A program made the translations under genes and the position numbers. The notes under the pieces were generated by a model. The model searched no databases, was not told where the DNA came from, and saw nothing but the letters and a program-made list of their open reading frames with translations. A stretch of DNA of 64,000 nt from Flavobacterium humi (GTDB lineage: Bacteria > Bacteroidota > Bacteroidia > Flavobacteriales > Flavobacteriaceae), in contig NZ_SRLH01000004.1 in the NCBI RefSeq assembly GCF_004745595.1, forward strand, positions 248,001-312,000. Reading direction: 5' to 3'. Of the stretch, positions 7,881-16,582 are shown piece after piece. Positions within the stretch are counted from its first letter, which is position 1; each line of letters begins with the position of its first letter.

Positions 7881-9161
7881 TTATAAGGTTGGTTTGGGCT
7901 GATAGGTGTATACCGTGAAAGGATAAATCATTTTGGCCGTATATTTTGCCACCAGGCAGACAATGCAGATAGGAATAAATAAAGAATAATCGTTTACCAG
8001 CCCGCAGGTAAGGAAAATAGCGGTCAAAGGCGCATGGATGCTGGCGCTTAACATGGCGCCCATTCCCAAGATCATGAAATTCAGCGGTATGACACCGGCA
8101 TCAAAAAACGTATTAAGGCAAATGGCCAGCAATAACCCCACAAATCCTCCAATGAAAATACTCGGTGCAAAAACGCCTCCGTCTCCACCGGCTGCCAACG
8201 TTGCCGAAGTGACAATTGGCTTCATGATGATAATACCCAAAAAAGTAAGGGCCAGCGTAATGGTAAAAGTAAGGTCGTTGGAATGGACAATATTTTCTTT
8301 AATGGCATGGTATCCTTCTCCGTACAATTGCGGAAGGAGCAGCAAGGACACACTCAAAATGACTGCTGCGAAGAAAATCCTGTTGGGGTGTTTTTCGATT
8401 TTACCAAAACGTTTTTTAAAGAAAAGCACGCATTTGGTCAGGTAAACCGAATTCATCCCGGCGATAATCCCCAATAAGATAAAATAAGGAATGGCCTGCC
8501 AATGCCATCCGTTTAGTGTAACGGTAAAAAGCGGTTTTTCATTTAAGAAATAAATAAAACCCAAAGCCACAGCTACCGAAACTCCGCCGGTAATAAGAAA
8601 TGTTTTGGAGATTTTTTTGGAAATAACTTCCCAGGCAAAGAGGATTCCTGCAAAAGGGCTGCAAAATAAAGCGGTAATTCCTGCTGCGACACCGGCACAG
8701 ATCAATTCGGTTTTGTGGCGGTTGAAGACATTTTCTTTTTCCTGCGCAACAGATCCGATGGTCGCCGAAGCCACTACGGTTGAAACTTCAATACCTGTAG
8801 AACCTCCAAAAACAACAGTGATCAAACCATTGATGAAGTGTGACGGGATCTTATAAAGCGGTAAGCTGTTTTTTCGTTCTGCCGTAGTATCAAATATTTC
8901 CCGGATGCCTTTGTTTTCTTTTTTCTTGAACAGGTAATGGCGCAGGAAATAAATCACCGAAAGGCCAATAGCCGGCAAAACAATGAAATAAACGTTGTTT
9001 AGGTTGGCTTTGTCGAGGAAAATCTCTTCGTAATGTTCCGTCAGGCGTTTTAGTGAAATGGCTAAGAATGAACTTAAAAAACCAACTAAAACGGAAACGG
9101 TGATAAGTTTTTGATATTTGATAAACGTAAAATTCTTTTTAATCCGGGCAGTATTGTTCAT
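7881..9161 (-). CDS. ClC-type voltage-gated chloride channel/transporter, no CBS domains
   Basis: 426 aa inner membrane protein with about ten hydrophobic helices. Filter motifs are GGSTGIE (residues 119-125, Glu125 at the place of the external gating Glu) and GGDGGVFAP (325-333). AGILFAWEVISKK (171-183) has Val after the conserved Glu, where proton-coupled exchangers such as E. coli ClcA have a second Glu. It lacks the C-terminal CBS pair present in the other ClC of this window. Chloride or another anion such as fluoride or nitrate is possible; the sequence does not decide. Start at 9161 gives a basic cytosolic N-terminus. Confidence 0.9.
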   Translation of the reverse strand: MNNTARIKKNFTFIKYQKLITVSVLVGFLSSFLAISLKRLTEHYEEIFLDKANLNNVYFIVLPAIGLSVIYFLRHYLFKKKENKGIREIFDTTAERKNSLPLYKIPSHFINGLITVVFGGSTGIEVSTVVASATIGSVAQEKENVFNRHKTELICAGVAAGITALFCSPFAGILFAWEVISKKISKTFLITGGVSVAVALGFIYFLNEKPLFTVTLNGWHWQAIPYFILLGIIAGMNSVYLTKCVLFFKKRFGKIEKHPNRIFFAAVILSVSLLLLPQLYGEGYHAIKENIVHSNDLTFTITLALTFLGIIIMKPIVTSATLAAGGDGGVFAPSIFIGGFVGLLLAICLNTFFDAGVIPLNFMILGMGAMLSASIHAPLTAIFLTCGLVNDYSLFIPICIVCLVAKYTAKMIYPFTVYTYQPKPTL

Positions 9162-9262
9162 AAAACAAGGCGATTACTTTTGTGGGTATTACAAAAGTAA
9201 GTACTGGAAGCCAAAGTTTTCTTTCTAAAACGTTAAAATTGTTGTTGGCTGAGAATTTAAGG

Positions 9263-9613
9263 TCATGACAAACCTAGTTCTTTTTTGATTTTTGGGGCCA
9301 GTTTGTTTTTTACAAGCGTATAGGACTGGAAGGCAAAATGCTCCCATTCTTTCGGGCTAAGAAGGTTAATATCTTCTACTAAAACCCATTTGTACCGTGC
9401 CACATACGGTGCCGGTTGGAAACCTTTGCGGCTGCTCATTTCTTCAAATTCTTCATCCAGGACTTTAAAAGAAGCCGAAGTAGGGGATTGGTTCATGCCC
9501 ACGACACAGAACATTTTCGCGCCGATGCAGAAACACAGGTCATTTTGCCATTTGATATCTTCGGTAACTTGTGGAAATGTTTTGCAGAGTTGTTGCAGGT
9601 CTTCAATATTCAT
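9263..9613 (-). CDS. MmcQ/YjbR family protein
   Basis: 116 aa. The pattern is that of the YjbR double-wing/CyaY-like fold: LCKTFPQVTEDIKW at the N-terminus, LCFCIGAKMFCVVG, FKVLDEEFEEMSSRKGFQPAPYVARYKWVLVED, and a last helix. Members are called DNA-binding from structure, but the role is unproven. It stands alone, 101 bp from the ClC gene on one side. Confidence 0.85.
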   Translation of the reverse strand: MNIEDLQQLCKTFPQVTEDIKWQNDLCFCIGAKMFCVVGMNQSPTSASFKVLDEEFEEMSSRKGFQPAPYVARYKWVLVEDINLLSPKEWEHFAFQSYTLVKNKLAPKIKKELGLS

Positions 9614-9703
9614 GTTCAGATTGTATTATATTTAGGTATGGATAAAATACGGATGCCACGGAAGGACACGCTTTTTGCTGTTCGCTATTGTTTCGGCCTT
9701 TGA

Positions 9704-10162
9704 TTAGAATTTGGTTTTAGAGATCTTGTCGTGTATTTTGGATACTTCCATTAACGAAGCGCTGCTGTACCAAGGGGTGAGTTCGGCTTCGAATAGTTTT
9801 GCCTTGACTGCCGGATCGCTATCGACCAAAGCCTGGGCTTCTTCAACTGTGGCTACGTTAAAAATAAAGATACCCCGGTAATTGCGGTCGTTTTTCATAA
9901 AAGGGCCGGCTACGGCTAGCTTCCCTTCTTTGGCCAAGCGGGTGATATTGGCCATATGGCCGGCAAAATACTTGGATTTCTCTTCGGCGGTAGCAGTAGT
10001 ATTGGTCCCTGTTTTGAGAATGCAGAATACGTAATGTTTCATGCCGTAATCATCGGCGCCCAGTTCCTTGGCCAGTTTTTCGTCATAAACGGAAGCGGTC
10101 TCCTGGGCTTTTGATGTGCCAATGCTAAGGATGATGAATGCTAAAAGGAGGGCTTTTTTCAT
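9704..10162 (-). CDS. Exported YciI-like protein
   Basis: 152 aa from the ATG at 10162, which gives a signal peptide (MKKALLLAFIILSIGTSKAQ). A frame extension to 10186 is possible but would put charged residues before the signal. The mature part matches the YciI dimeric alpha/beta barrel: YVFCILKTG, FAGHMANITRLAKEGKLAVAGPF, IFIFNVATVEEAQALVDSDPAVKAKLFEAEL. The conserved His of YciI is present (GHM). The enzymatic role is unknown; YciI proteins in Bacteroidota are often secreted. Confidence 0.8.
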   Translation of the reverse strand: MKKALLLAFIILSIGTSKAQETASVYDEKLAKELGADDYGMKHYVFCILKTGTNTTATAEEKSKYFAGHMANITRLAKEGKLAVAGPFMKNDRNYRGIFIFNVATVEEAQALVDSDPAVKAKLFEAELTPWYSSASLMEVSKIHDKISKTKF

Positions 10163-10297
10163 AAGGTTGTCTTTACGGGGTATCAAAGTTAGTCAATTGG
10201 AGTTTATTTTAAATGTCCTTACAGGAATAATGTTATTATGATGGGATGACGTAGCGATATAAATGATGTCTAGCTGGGGTGTAGTAGCAATCTTTCA

Positions 10298-10363
10298 TAC
10301 TAGATCCATACTAGATCCATACTACATCCTGCACTTTAAAGGCACTCTGAAAGTACTTTGAAG
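10298..10363. repeat. 11-bp phased degenerate tandem repeat
   Basis: Six successive 11-bp units: TACTAGATCCA twice, TACTACATCCT, GCACTTTAAAG, GCACTCTGAAA, GTACTTTGAAG. The period is near one DNA turn. A block with the same period and a related GCACTT core is at 44404-44458. Confidence 0.65.
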
Positions 10364-10446
10364 TATTGTATATTGTACTTTGTGGTAAAGTAAAGTCTCT
10401 TTTCTTCTTTCTTTTGCCTATGTGAATACCGTGACCGTTGGTGCTT

Positions 10447-10545
10447 GAGATTCCTCCTTCGTCGGAATGACAAGATTACGGATAGTTTTAATTTATCGAT
10501 AATCTTTTACCGATACGTTTGTCATTCCGACGAAGGAGGAATCTC
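10447..10545. repeat. Paired inverted interspersed element
   Basis: Two 25-bp arms (10447-10471 and 10521-10545) are perfect reverse complements. Each contains GATTCCTCCTTCGTCGGAAT or its complement, with 49 bp between them. A diverged second pair follows at 10756-10780 and 10819-10837, and a third at 43914-44051. The arrangement resembles REP/BIME-type elements. Confidence 0.75.
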
Positions 10546-10589
10546 TGTAAACTCCTTGTTCTTGTACTTTGTCTTGATACAAAGTACCA

Positions 10590-10753
10590 AAAATCAAGCC
10601 TGCACAACATAATCCTGAAAACTACCGCGTCATTCCGCTCCGCGTCCCGAACCGCTCGTCATTCTTCCTCGCTACGCGGAACGCTGCCGCTTCATGACTT
10701 GTTGTTTTCTACGGATTATGCTGTGAGGGCGATGGGATGGGATGGAAAGATTG
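10590..10753 (+). repeat. 164-bp direct repeat, copy 1
   Basis: Nearly identical to 10947-11110. It begins AAATCAAGCCTGCACA, contains CCGCTCCGCGTCCCGAACCG, and ends GATGGGATGGGATGGAAAGA. The only clear differences are near the start (AACATAATCC against TCACAATCC). Confidence 0.85.
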
Positions 10754-10946
10754 AAGAGATCCCTCCTTCGTCGGGATGACAAGATTACGGATAATTTTCG
10801 GTTACTGCCACAACGTTTGTCATTTCAACGAAGGAGGGCACGAGCGAAGCGAACTGACGAAGTAAATCTTTATTAACTTATCCTTCTTGACTCTTTGTTT
10901 TTACTTCTACTCTCTATTTTCTTTTGCCTTGATGCAAAAGAAACAA

Positions 10947-11110
10947 AAAATCAAGCCTGCACATCACAATCCTGAAAACTACCGCGTCATTCCGCTCCGC
11001 GTCCCGAACCGCTCGTCATTCTTCCTCGCTACGCGGAACGCTGCCGCTTCATGACTTGTTGTTTTCTACGGATTATGCTGTGAGGGCGATGGGATGGGAT
11101 GGAAAGATTG
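10947..11110 (+). repeat. 164-bp direct repeat, copy 2
   Basis: Second copy of the element at 10590-10753. A diverged copy in the opposite direction is visible at about 44140-44300. Confidence 0.85.
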
Positions 11111-11256
11111 GGGAGGTTTACTTCTTATTTCTTTGTTCTATTCTCTTTGCTCTTTCTTCTTATAACAATTCATCCTTAAAAAATGACAATTGGGTAAAGA
11201 TAAGTTTTTACTCACTTTTTTTTGATGCAACTTTGCTTCATCAAAATAAACAAACC

Positions 11257-13431
11257 ATGAAAACAAATCTTCAGGCATTCCTAACAGCAAACCGGCTCGT
11301 TTTTACACTTTGTGTTTTCTTATTCCCGGCAGCTGTTTTTTCCCAAACGACAATTTCCGGAAAAGTAACCGATCAAAAAAACAATCCGCTGGCTGGTGTC
11401 AATATCTACATAGAAGGAACTTACGACGGGGCAACGACTACGGAAACCGGGGACTTCAGTTTTGAAACGACCACTACAGGAAACCAGGTTATGGTGGTGA
11501 GCTACCTGGCTTTTGAAACCTTAAACCTTCCGGTGGTCATTGAAAATTACCAATCGCAGACTATCAAATTAAAAGCAAGCGTGAATACCCTTGATGCGGT
11601 ATACATTTCGGCAGGAACGTTTGAAGCGGGCGAAAAAGCAAGGGTTTCGGTTCTAAAGCCACTGGATATTGTAACGACAGCCGGATCTGCCGGGGATATT
11701 GTGGGGGCTTTGCAAACATTGCCAGGGACGCAAACTGTGGGGGAGAGCGGCAGGTTGTTTGTACGTGGTGGGGAATCTGACGAGACACAAACTTTTGTAG
11801 ATGGGCTAAGAGTGGCACAACCGTATGGCGCGAGTGCGAATAATTTGCCAACCAGAGGACGGTTTTCCCCGTTTTTATTTAGTGGGATTTCTTTTTCGAC
11901 TGGAGGATATTCGGCAGAATATGGAGACGCGTTGTCTAGCGTGCTGTTATTGAATACCATTGAAGAACCGGAGCAGGAACAAACCGATATTTCCTTAATG
12001 ACAGTAGGTTTAGGGTTGGGGAATACGCAAAAATGGAACAAAAGCTCGTTGAGCGTAAATGTGGCTTATATTGATTTGTCGCCGTACCAGGCAGCCATCC
12101 CGCAAAACGTGAAATGGAACAGGCCGTTCCAGTCGCTTTCCGGAGAAACGGTGTACCGTTATAAATTCAATTCGGGAATGCTGAAAATGTACGCGGCTTT
12201 TGACGGGTCGCGGTTTGACCTGAACCAGGAAAGCATTAACGCTCCGTTTGTGAGCAGGGTAGATTTGAAGAACAATAATTTTTATTACAATGCTTCTTAT
12301 AAAGGCAAATTCGGGAGCAACTGGCAGATTATTTCAGGATTGAGTTATGGCCTTGGTGATACAAAAACAAAGGTGGATACCGATAGGATTTCCAGTACGG
12401 AGCATTCTTCCCATTTGAAACTGAAGCTAAAAAAGAGTTTTTCGGACAGGGTGAAAGTATCGTTTGGGGGAGATTATTTTATCACCAAGTATGACGAGGA
12501 TTTCAATAAGGAATTCGGCAGTGGGTATGATTCCAATATTGGTGCGGTGTATGGCGAAGCGGATATTTTTTTCTCGAAGGAATTTGCAGCCAAAGCAGGA
12601 GTGCGCATCTCAAACAATGACCTGTTGCACCAAACGGCTGTTTCGCCAAGGGCTTCCCTGGCTTATAAGGTGAGCGGCAGCAGCCAACTTTCATTAGCCT
12701 ACGGAATATTTGAACAGGCGCCAAAACAGGATTACCTGAAATACAATGACCGTTTTGAAAACGAAAAAGCGTCCCATTACATCCTGAATTACCAATATAC
12801 TGCAGACAAAAGGACCTTACGGGCAGAATTGTATTATAAAAAGTATAACGACCTGGTAAAATACGATACGGATATGGCCATGTACAACAGTAATTTTGCC
12901 AATGACGGATTTGGGTATGCCAAAGGGCTGGATTTGTTCTGGAGGGATGGGAAATCGGTTAAGTTCCTGGAATATTGGTTGTCTTATTCTTATATCGATT
13001 CAAAAAGGGATTACAGGAATTATGTTTCTGAAGTGACTCCGGGGTTTATTGCCAAACAAAACATATCTTTAGTAGGGAAATATTTTATTTTGGATTGGAA
13101 ATCGCAGGTAGGAATTTCGCATAGTTTCAATACCGGAAGGCCGTATAACGATCCTAACCAGACTCAGTTTATGAGCAGGAAAACCAAAACGTACAATAAT
13201 TTAAGCGTAAATTGGGCTTACTTGCTTACACAACAGAAGATATTGTATTTCTCGATTTCTAATGTGATGGGAACCAAAAATATTTACAATTATGAATATT
13301 CGAACACGCCGGACGCGGAAGGTGTGTACAGCAGAAGGGCCATTACGCCATCAGCAGACCGGTTTTTCTTTGTGGGATTTTTCTGGACCATCAGCCAGGA
13401 TAAGAAAAAGAACCAGTTGGATAATTTGTAG
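11257..13431 (+). CDS. TonB-dependent receptor with carboxypeptidase-like regulatory domain
   Basis: 724 aa outer membrane transporter. The ATG at 11257 gives a signal peptide ending AAVFSQ; an in-frame extension upstream runs into the 164-bp repeat and is not coding. Order: CarboxypepD_reg-like domain (TISGKVTDQKNNPLAGVNIYI, about 30-115), plug domain (about 130-240, with LQTLPGTQTVGESGRLFVRGG and a TQTFVDG loop), then a 22-strand type beta-barrel to the C-terminus (FFFVGFFWTI). No SusD partner and no iron-specific motif are adjacent, so the ligand is unknown. A CAAAATAAACAAACC leader precedes the start. Confidence 0.9.
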   Translation: MKTNLQAFLTANRLVFTLCVFLFPAAVFSQTTISGKVTDQKNNPLAGVNIYIEGTYDGATTTETGDFSFETTTTGNQVMVVSYLAFETLNLPVVIENYQSQTIKLKASVNTLDAVYISAGTFEAGEKARVSVLKPLDIVTTAGSAGDIVGALQTLPGTQTVGESGRLFVRGGESDETQTFVDGLRVAQPYGASANNLPTRGRFSPFLFSGISFSTGGYSAEYGDALSSVLLLNTIEEPEQEQTDISLMTVGLGLGNTQKWNKSSLSVNVAYIDLSPYQAAIPQNVKWNRPFQSLSGETVYRYKFNSGMLKMYAAFDGSRFDLNQESINAPFVSRVDLKNNNFYYNASYKGKFGSNWQIISGLSYGLGDTKTKVDTDRISSTEHSSHLKLKLKKSFSDRVKVSFGGDYFITKYDEDFNKEFGSGYDSNIGAVYGEADIFFSKEFAAKAGVRISNNDLLHQTAVSPRASLAYKVSGSSQLSLAYGIFEQAPKQDYLKYNDRFENEKASHYILNYQYTADKRTLRAELYYKKYNDLVKYDTDMAMYNSNFANDGFGYAKGLDLFWRDGKSVKFLEYWLSYSYIDSKRDYRNYVSEVTPGFIAKQNISLVGKYFILDWKSQVGISHSFNTGRPYNDPNQTQFMSRKTKTYNNLSVNWAYLLTQQKILYFSISNVMGTKNIYNYEYSNTPDAEGVYSRRAITPSADRFFFVGFFWTISQDKKKNQLDNL

Positions 13432-13599
13432 GGGAGAAAGAAAATAGAACAAAGAAAATAGAAGAAAGAGACAAGAAAGACGGTTCATCCTTCAAATCCG
13501 ACAATTCGGTAACTATAAATTTTATAAAAGGAACAAGCACAGTATTTTTACACTATAATTAAATAAACAAAAAAACAATAACTTTAAAAAACTAAAATT

Positions 13600-14223
13600 A
13601 TGACTAAAATTTTCACAATGATCGCTTTATTTGTTTGCAGTTTGTTATCAGCGCAAACGTTGTATGAAAAAGGAATGGGGAATGCTTTGACAGTATGGAA
13701 AAGCGGAAAATCTGCAGAGGCATCCGCTTTGTTTGAAAGAATTGCCACAGTAGAGAAAAACAACTGGCTGCCTAATTATTATGTGGCGTTTATCAATACC
13801 GTTGAAGCTTTCAAGGCTGAAGACAAAGCAAAAATCCCGGCCTACCTGGACAAAGCGCAAAAAGCATTGGACGAGGCTGCAATCATAAGCCCCAACAACG
13901 CTGAAATCATGGTGGTACAGGCGATGATTTATACAGGATGGATTGTTCAGGACCCGATGACAAACGGCATGAAATATTCCAACAAAGCCATGGAACAGTA
14001 TTATAAGGCACAGGTTATTGCCCCAAACAATCCAAGAGTGGTTTCCTGTAAAGCGGAATTTGAAATCGGAGGAGCTCAATGGACGGGAGCTGATGTGAAA
14101 TCATTATGCAAGGACATGGAAAGAGCTATCAAATTATACGCAGATTTTAAACCGGAATCACCGTTTCATCCAACCTGGGGATTGGAAAGAGCACAGGAAA
14201 ATTTGAAAAGCTGCAGTAAATAA
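13600..14223 (+). CDS. Exported TPR-like protein
   Basis: 207 aa with a signal peptide (IFTMIALFVCSLLSAQ). The mature part is all-helical with TPR character: ALTVWKSGKSAEASALFERIA, LDKAQKALDEAAIISPNNAEI and YYKAQVIAPNNPRVVSCKAE. TPR proteins scaffold protein contacts; no partner is evident. It lies 168 bp after the receptor gene and is followed closely by the 2TM/LytS genes. Proteins of this shape are widespread hypotheticals in flavobacteria. Confidence 0.75.
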   Translation: MTKIFTMIALFVCSLLSAQTLYEKGMGNALTVWKSGKSAEASALFERIATVEKNNWLPNYYVAFINTVEAFKAEDKAKIPAYLDKAQKALDEAAIISPNNAEIMVVQAMIYTGWIVQDPMTNGMKYSNKAMEQYYKAQVIAPNNPRVVSCKAEFEIGGAQWTGADVKSLCKDMERAIKLYADFKPESPFHPTWGLERAQENLKSCSK

Positions 14224-14267
14224 GAAAAAAGATAAAAGACAAAAGAAACGTAATAATCAGATACAAT

Positions 14268-14432
14268 ATGGAAACGCAAAACAAAAACAATAAAGTAGCC
14301 GGAACTCTTTTTATAGGATGCATGTTCGTAGGAATGGGCATCGGGATGTACCTGGGTAAGGTTGCCGTAGGGACTTTGGTCGGGATGGGAGTCGGATTTA
14401 TTGCTTCTGCAATGGCCAAAGCCAAATTATAA
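14268..14432 (+). CDS. Small glycine-rich membrane protein (54 aa)
   Basis: A 54-residue frame from the ATG at 14268: a polar Asn/Lys head (METQNKNNKVAG), then two short hydrophobic stretches rich in Gly and Met (LFIGCMFVGMGIGMYLG and GTLVGMGVGFIASAMA). The TAA is 19 bp before the kinase gene, on the same strand, so it is probably the first gene of the LytS/2TM operon. No family can be named; a GxxxG-rich two-helix hairpin in the inner membrane is likely. Confidence 0.65.
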   Translation: METQNKNNKVAGTLFIGCMFVGMGIGMYLGKVAVGTLVGMGVGFIASAMAKAKL

Positions 14433-14451
14433 GAACACTAAATCATCAAAA

Positions 14452-15789
14452 ATGAATAAATACCTGAAACATTTTCTGCGGGCCATAGGCATCGGGCTGA
14501 TTGTCTTTTTCGTACTGACATTCCTTAGCTGGATTACAGGATCCACAATTGTATTGAACCGCAGGCTGTTTATGAATTTACAGTTTACATTATTGTATTC
14601 GGTTTCTTTGTACATGATAAATGCAGTGTTATTTATTGTTTTGGATAAGCTTTTTACGGGAGACCGGTTTAATATCAGAAGGATAGTATTTGGTTTTATC
14701 TGCTCTTTTGTCGTCTCGATTTTTACCATTTTCCTCTTGCGGATGTTTGAGGAAGTGGTCATCAACAAAAACACGGTAGACGCTTTTCTGGCCAATGAAA
14801 GCCCGGGGAATTATGTGATTGCAAGTATTATCACGTTTATCATGACGCTTTTTGCCCATGCGATTTATTTTTACCGTTCGTATCAGGAAAACAGGGTCAG
14901 AAAGGAAAAGATCATTGCGGGTACGGCTTCGGCAAAATTTGAAAGTTTAAAGAATCAGATCGACCCGCATTTCCTTTTCAACAGCCTGAATGTATTGAGT
15001 TCCCTGATTGAAGAAAACCCGGACAATGCCCAGAAGTTTACGGCATCCCTTTCTAAAATTTACCGCTATGTCTTGGAACAGAGGGATAAGGAGCTTGTGA
15101 GTATCGAAGAAGAGCTGGCTTTCGCCAAAACCTATATGAATTTGCTGAAAATGCGTTTTGAAAACAGTATTTTTTACGAATTGCCGGAGAAGGTTAACAA
15201 CCCGGAAGCCAAAATCGTACCGCTTTCGCTTCAATTGCTGTTGGAAAACACCGTCAAGCATAATGTAGTGAGTGAGAAAAGGCCATTGCAGATCCGGATT
15301 TTTGAAAAGGACAACTGCCTTGTCGTCCAGAATGATTACCAGAAAAAAGAAGTGCTCAGGGACCGCCAGGGTGTCGGGCTGCAAAACATCATCAGCCGGT
15401 ATGCCATCCTCTCGGAGAGGAAAGTGAGGATCACGCAAACCGAAAAAGAATTTACAGTAGAACTGCCCTTATTGACAAAACAGGTAGGCATTATGGAAAC
15501 AACATACAACAGCGCTGTCGAGAACAGCTATTACAGGGCAAAGAAAAGGGTCGAGGCAATCCGAGGGTTTTACGGCAGTCTTATTTCGTATTGCGTGATC
15601 ATCCCTGTGATCATCTTTATCAACCTGACAATCATGCCTAAATTCCAATGGTTTTGGTTCCCGATGCTGGGTTGGGGAATGGGGCTTGTCATTCAAGGAT
15701 TCAGTATCTTCGGATACGGTTCCAGATGGGAGGAGCGCAAAATCAGGGAAATCCTGAACAAAGAGGAAGACAAACGAAACTGGAGGTAA
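14452..15789 (+). CDS. LytS/YehU-type sensor histidine kinase fused to a 2TM domain
   Basis: 445 aa from the ATG at 14452. Four hydrophobic segments (about 10-30, 46-66, 78-98, 121-141) are followed by the His_kinase motif QIDPHFLFNSLN (169-180, phospho-acceptor His173) and an HATPase_c-like domain (LSLQLLLENTVKHN as N box, then GVGLQNI). The C-terminal about 65 residues form a 2TM domain: YYRAKKRVEAIRGFYGSL, two hydrophobic helices around WFWFPMLGWGMG, then RWEERKIREIL. That C-terminal fusion is shared with the two small genes that follow. The cognate regulator is most likely the LytTR protein at 16583. Confidence 0.92.
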   Translation: MNKYLKHFLRAIGIGLIVFFVLTFLSWITGSTIVLNRRLFMNLQFTLLYSVSLYMINAVLFIVLDKLFTGDRFNIRRIVFGFICSFVVSIFTIFLLRMFEEVVINKNTVDAFLANESPGNYVIASIITFIMTLFAHAIYFYRSYQENRVRKEKIIAGTASAKFESLKNQIDPHFLFNSLNVLSSLIEENPDNAQKFTASLSKIYRYVLEQRDKELVSIEEELAFAKTYMNLLKMRFENSIFYELPEKVNNPEAKIVPLSLQLLLENTVKHNVVSEKRPLQIRIFEKDNCLVVQNDYQKKEVLRDRQGVGLQNIISRYAILSERKVRITQTEKEFTVELPLLTKQVGIMETTYNSAVENSYYRAKKRVEAIRGFYGSLISYCVIIPVIIFINLTIMPKFQWFWFPMLGWGMGLVIQGFSIFGYGSRWEERKIREILNKEEDKRNWR

Positions 15790-15791
15790 TC

Positions 15792-15906
15792 ATGAAAGGA
15801 GAAGAGGCACTGAAGCTTTTGCCAGGGAAATTATTTTCGGGAAAGATTGGGAGCGCGCAGACAGATTGATAAAATTTTAGAATCGGAATTAAAAAAACAA
15901 AAATAG
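15792..15906 (+). pseudogene. Possible remnant of a 2TM-domain gene
   Basis: The 119 bp between the kinase and the next 2TM gene give, in three frames, pieces of a typical 2TM start and tail: MKGEEALKL (frame of 15792), then IIFGKDWERA one frame over, then KILESELKKQK and TAG (15904-15906). Two frameshifts would join them. FGKDWE followed by basic/acidic residues matches the C-termini of the neighbouring 2TM proteins (GKDWEERKM). Inference by eye only. Confidence 0.35.
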
Positions 15907-15908
15907 TT

Positions 15909-16214
15909 ATGGAAAGCAATTATAATGAAGAAGAACGCTACAAAAAAGCGAAGAAAAGAGTAGAGGAAATAAAAGGTTTTTACGGGAACCTGACTGCTTA
16001 TATTGTGGTAAATTTATTCCTGATGGCCATAAACCTACTGACCTCACCGGAACACCTATGGTTTTACTGGCCGATGCTGGGTTGGGGAATAGGAGTGGTT
16101 TTCCACGGACTGCGTGTTTTCAATTACATGCCTTTTTTGGGCAAGGATTGGGAAGAGCGCAAAATGAAGGAATATATGGATGAGGAAGACCGACGTAAAA
16201 ACGAATGGAGGTAA
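15909..16214 (+). CDS. 2TM domain-containing protein (copy A)
   Basis: 101 aa. Charged N-terminal helix (EEERYKKAKKRVEEIKGFYGNL), two membrane helices (AYIVVNLFLMAINLL and FYWPMLGWGIGVVFHGLRVF) and a charged tail (KDWEERKMKEYMDEEDRRKNEWR). This is the PF13239-type 2TM domain, often found alone or attached to LytS kinases in Bacteroidota. It is very close to the C-terminal domain of the upstream kinase. Possible roles are partner or modulator of the kinase in the membrane (inference). Confidence 0.88.
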   Translation: MESNYNEEERYKKAKKRVEEIKGFYGNLTAYIVVNLFLMAINLLTSPEHLWFYWPMLGWGIGVVFHGLRVFNYMPFLGKDWEERKMKEYMDEEDRRKNEWR

Positions 16215-16221
16215 TTGGGTT

Positions 16222-16539
16222 ATGGAAGATCATAAAGAGAATTTTGAAGAGCGCTATGCCGATGCCCAAAAAAGGATAAGAAGGCTCAAAGGGTTTTATT
16301 CGCATCTGGGGGCCTATATCACCGTAAACATCCTCATTGTTTTTTTAAATATCAATAATTTGGAACCGGGGGAGAGTTATTTTAAATTTGAAAACTTTTT
16401 TACGGCATTTTTCTGGGGATTAGGCTTGCTGGCACACGGCGTAAGCGTTTTTGGGCACCACCTTGTTTTTGGGAAAAAATGGGAAGAACGCAAGATCAGG
16501 GAATTTATGGAACAAGAAAAACAGGACAGATGGGAATAA
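16222..16539 (+). CDS. 2TM domain-containing protein (copy B)
   Basis: 105 aa from the ATG at 16222, 7 bp after the previous stop; GGAGG at 16208-16212 overlaps that gene's end and serves as ribosome-binding site. Layout repeats copy A: YADAQKRIRRLKGFYSHLGAY, two hydrophobic helices, GKKWEERKIREFMEQEKQ. It differs by an insert between the helices (INNLEPGESYFKFENF). A frame start at 16180 exists but lies inside copy A. Confidence 0.88.
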   Translation: MEDHKENFEERYADAQKRIRRLKGFYSHLGAYITVNILIVFLNINNLEPGESYFKFENFFTAFFWGLGLLAHGVSVFGHHLVFGKKWEERKIREFMEQEKQDRWE

Positions 16540-16582
16540 CACCCCGGAAAGTTTTGTTACTGTAAATCAACACGAAAAGAAA

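Larger units (their letters stand above)
10187..11256. other. Gene-free block with interspersed repeats
   Basis: No credible gene lies in this 1,070-bp stretch. It holds 11-bp phased repeats (10298-10363), a 25-bp perfect inverted pair (10447-10545), a second imperfect pair (10756-10837), two 164-bp direct repeats and T/C-rich tracts (10865-10920, 11115-11165). The open frames that cross it include the direct repeats and do not look like protein. Confidence 0.8.

Noticed and set aside
10519..10779. 86-aa open frame MSFRRRRNLCKL... in the repeat block
   Set aside because: It is made of the inverted element and the 164-bp repeat; composition is not that of the neighbouring proteins and no start signal precedes it.
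11056..11256. N-terminal extension of the TonB receptor frame
   Set aside because: It reads through copy 2 of the direct repeat and a T/C-rich tract; the ATG at 11257 gives a proper signal peptide.
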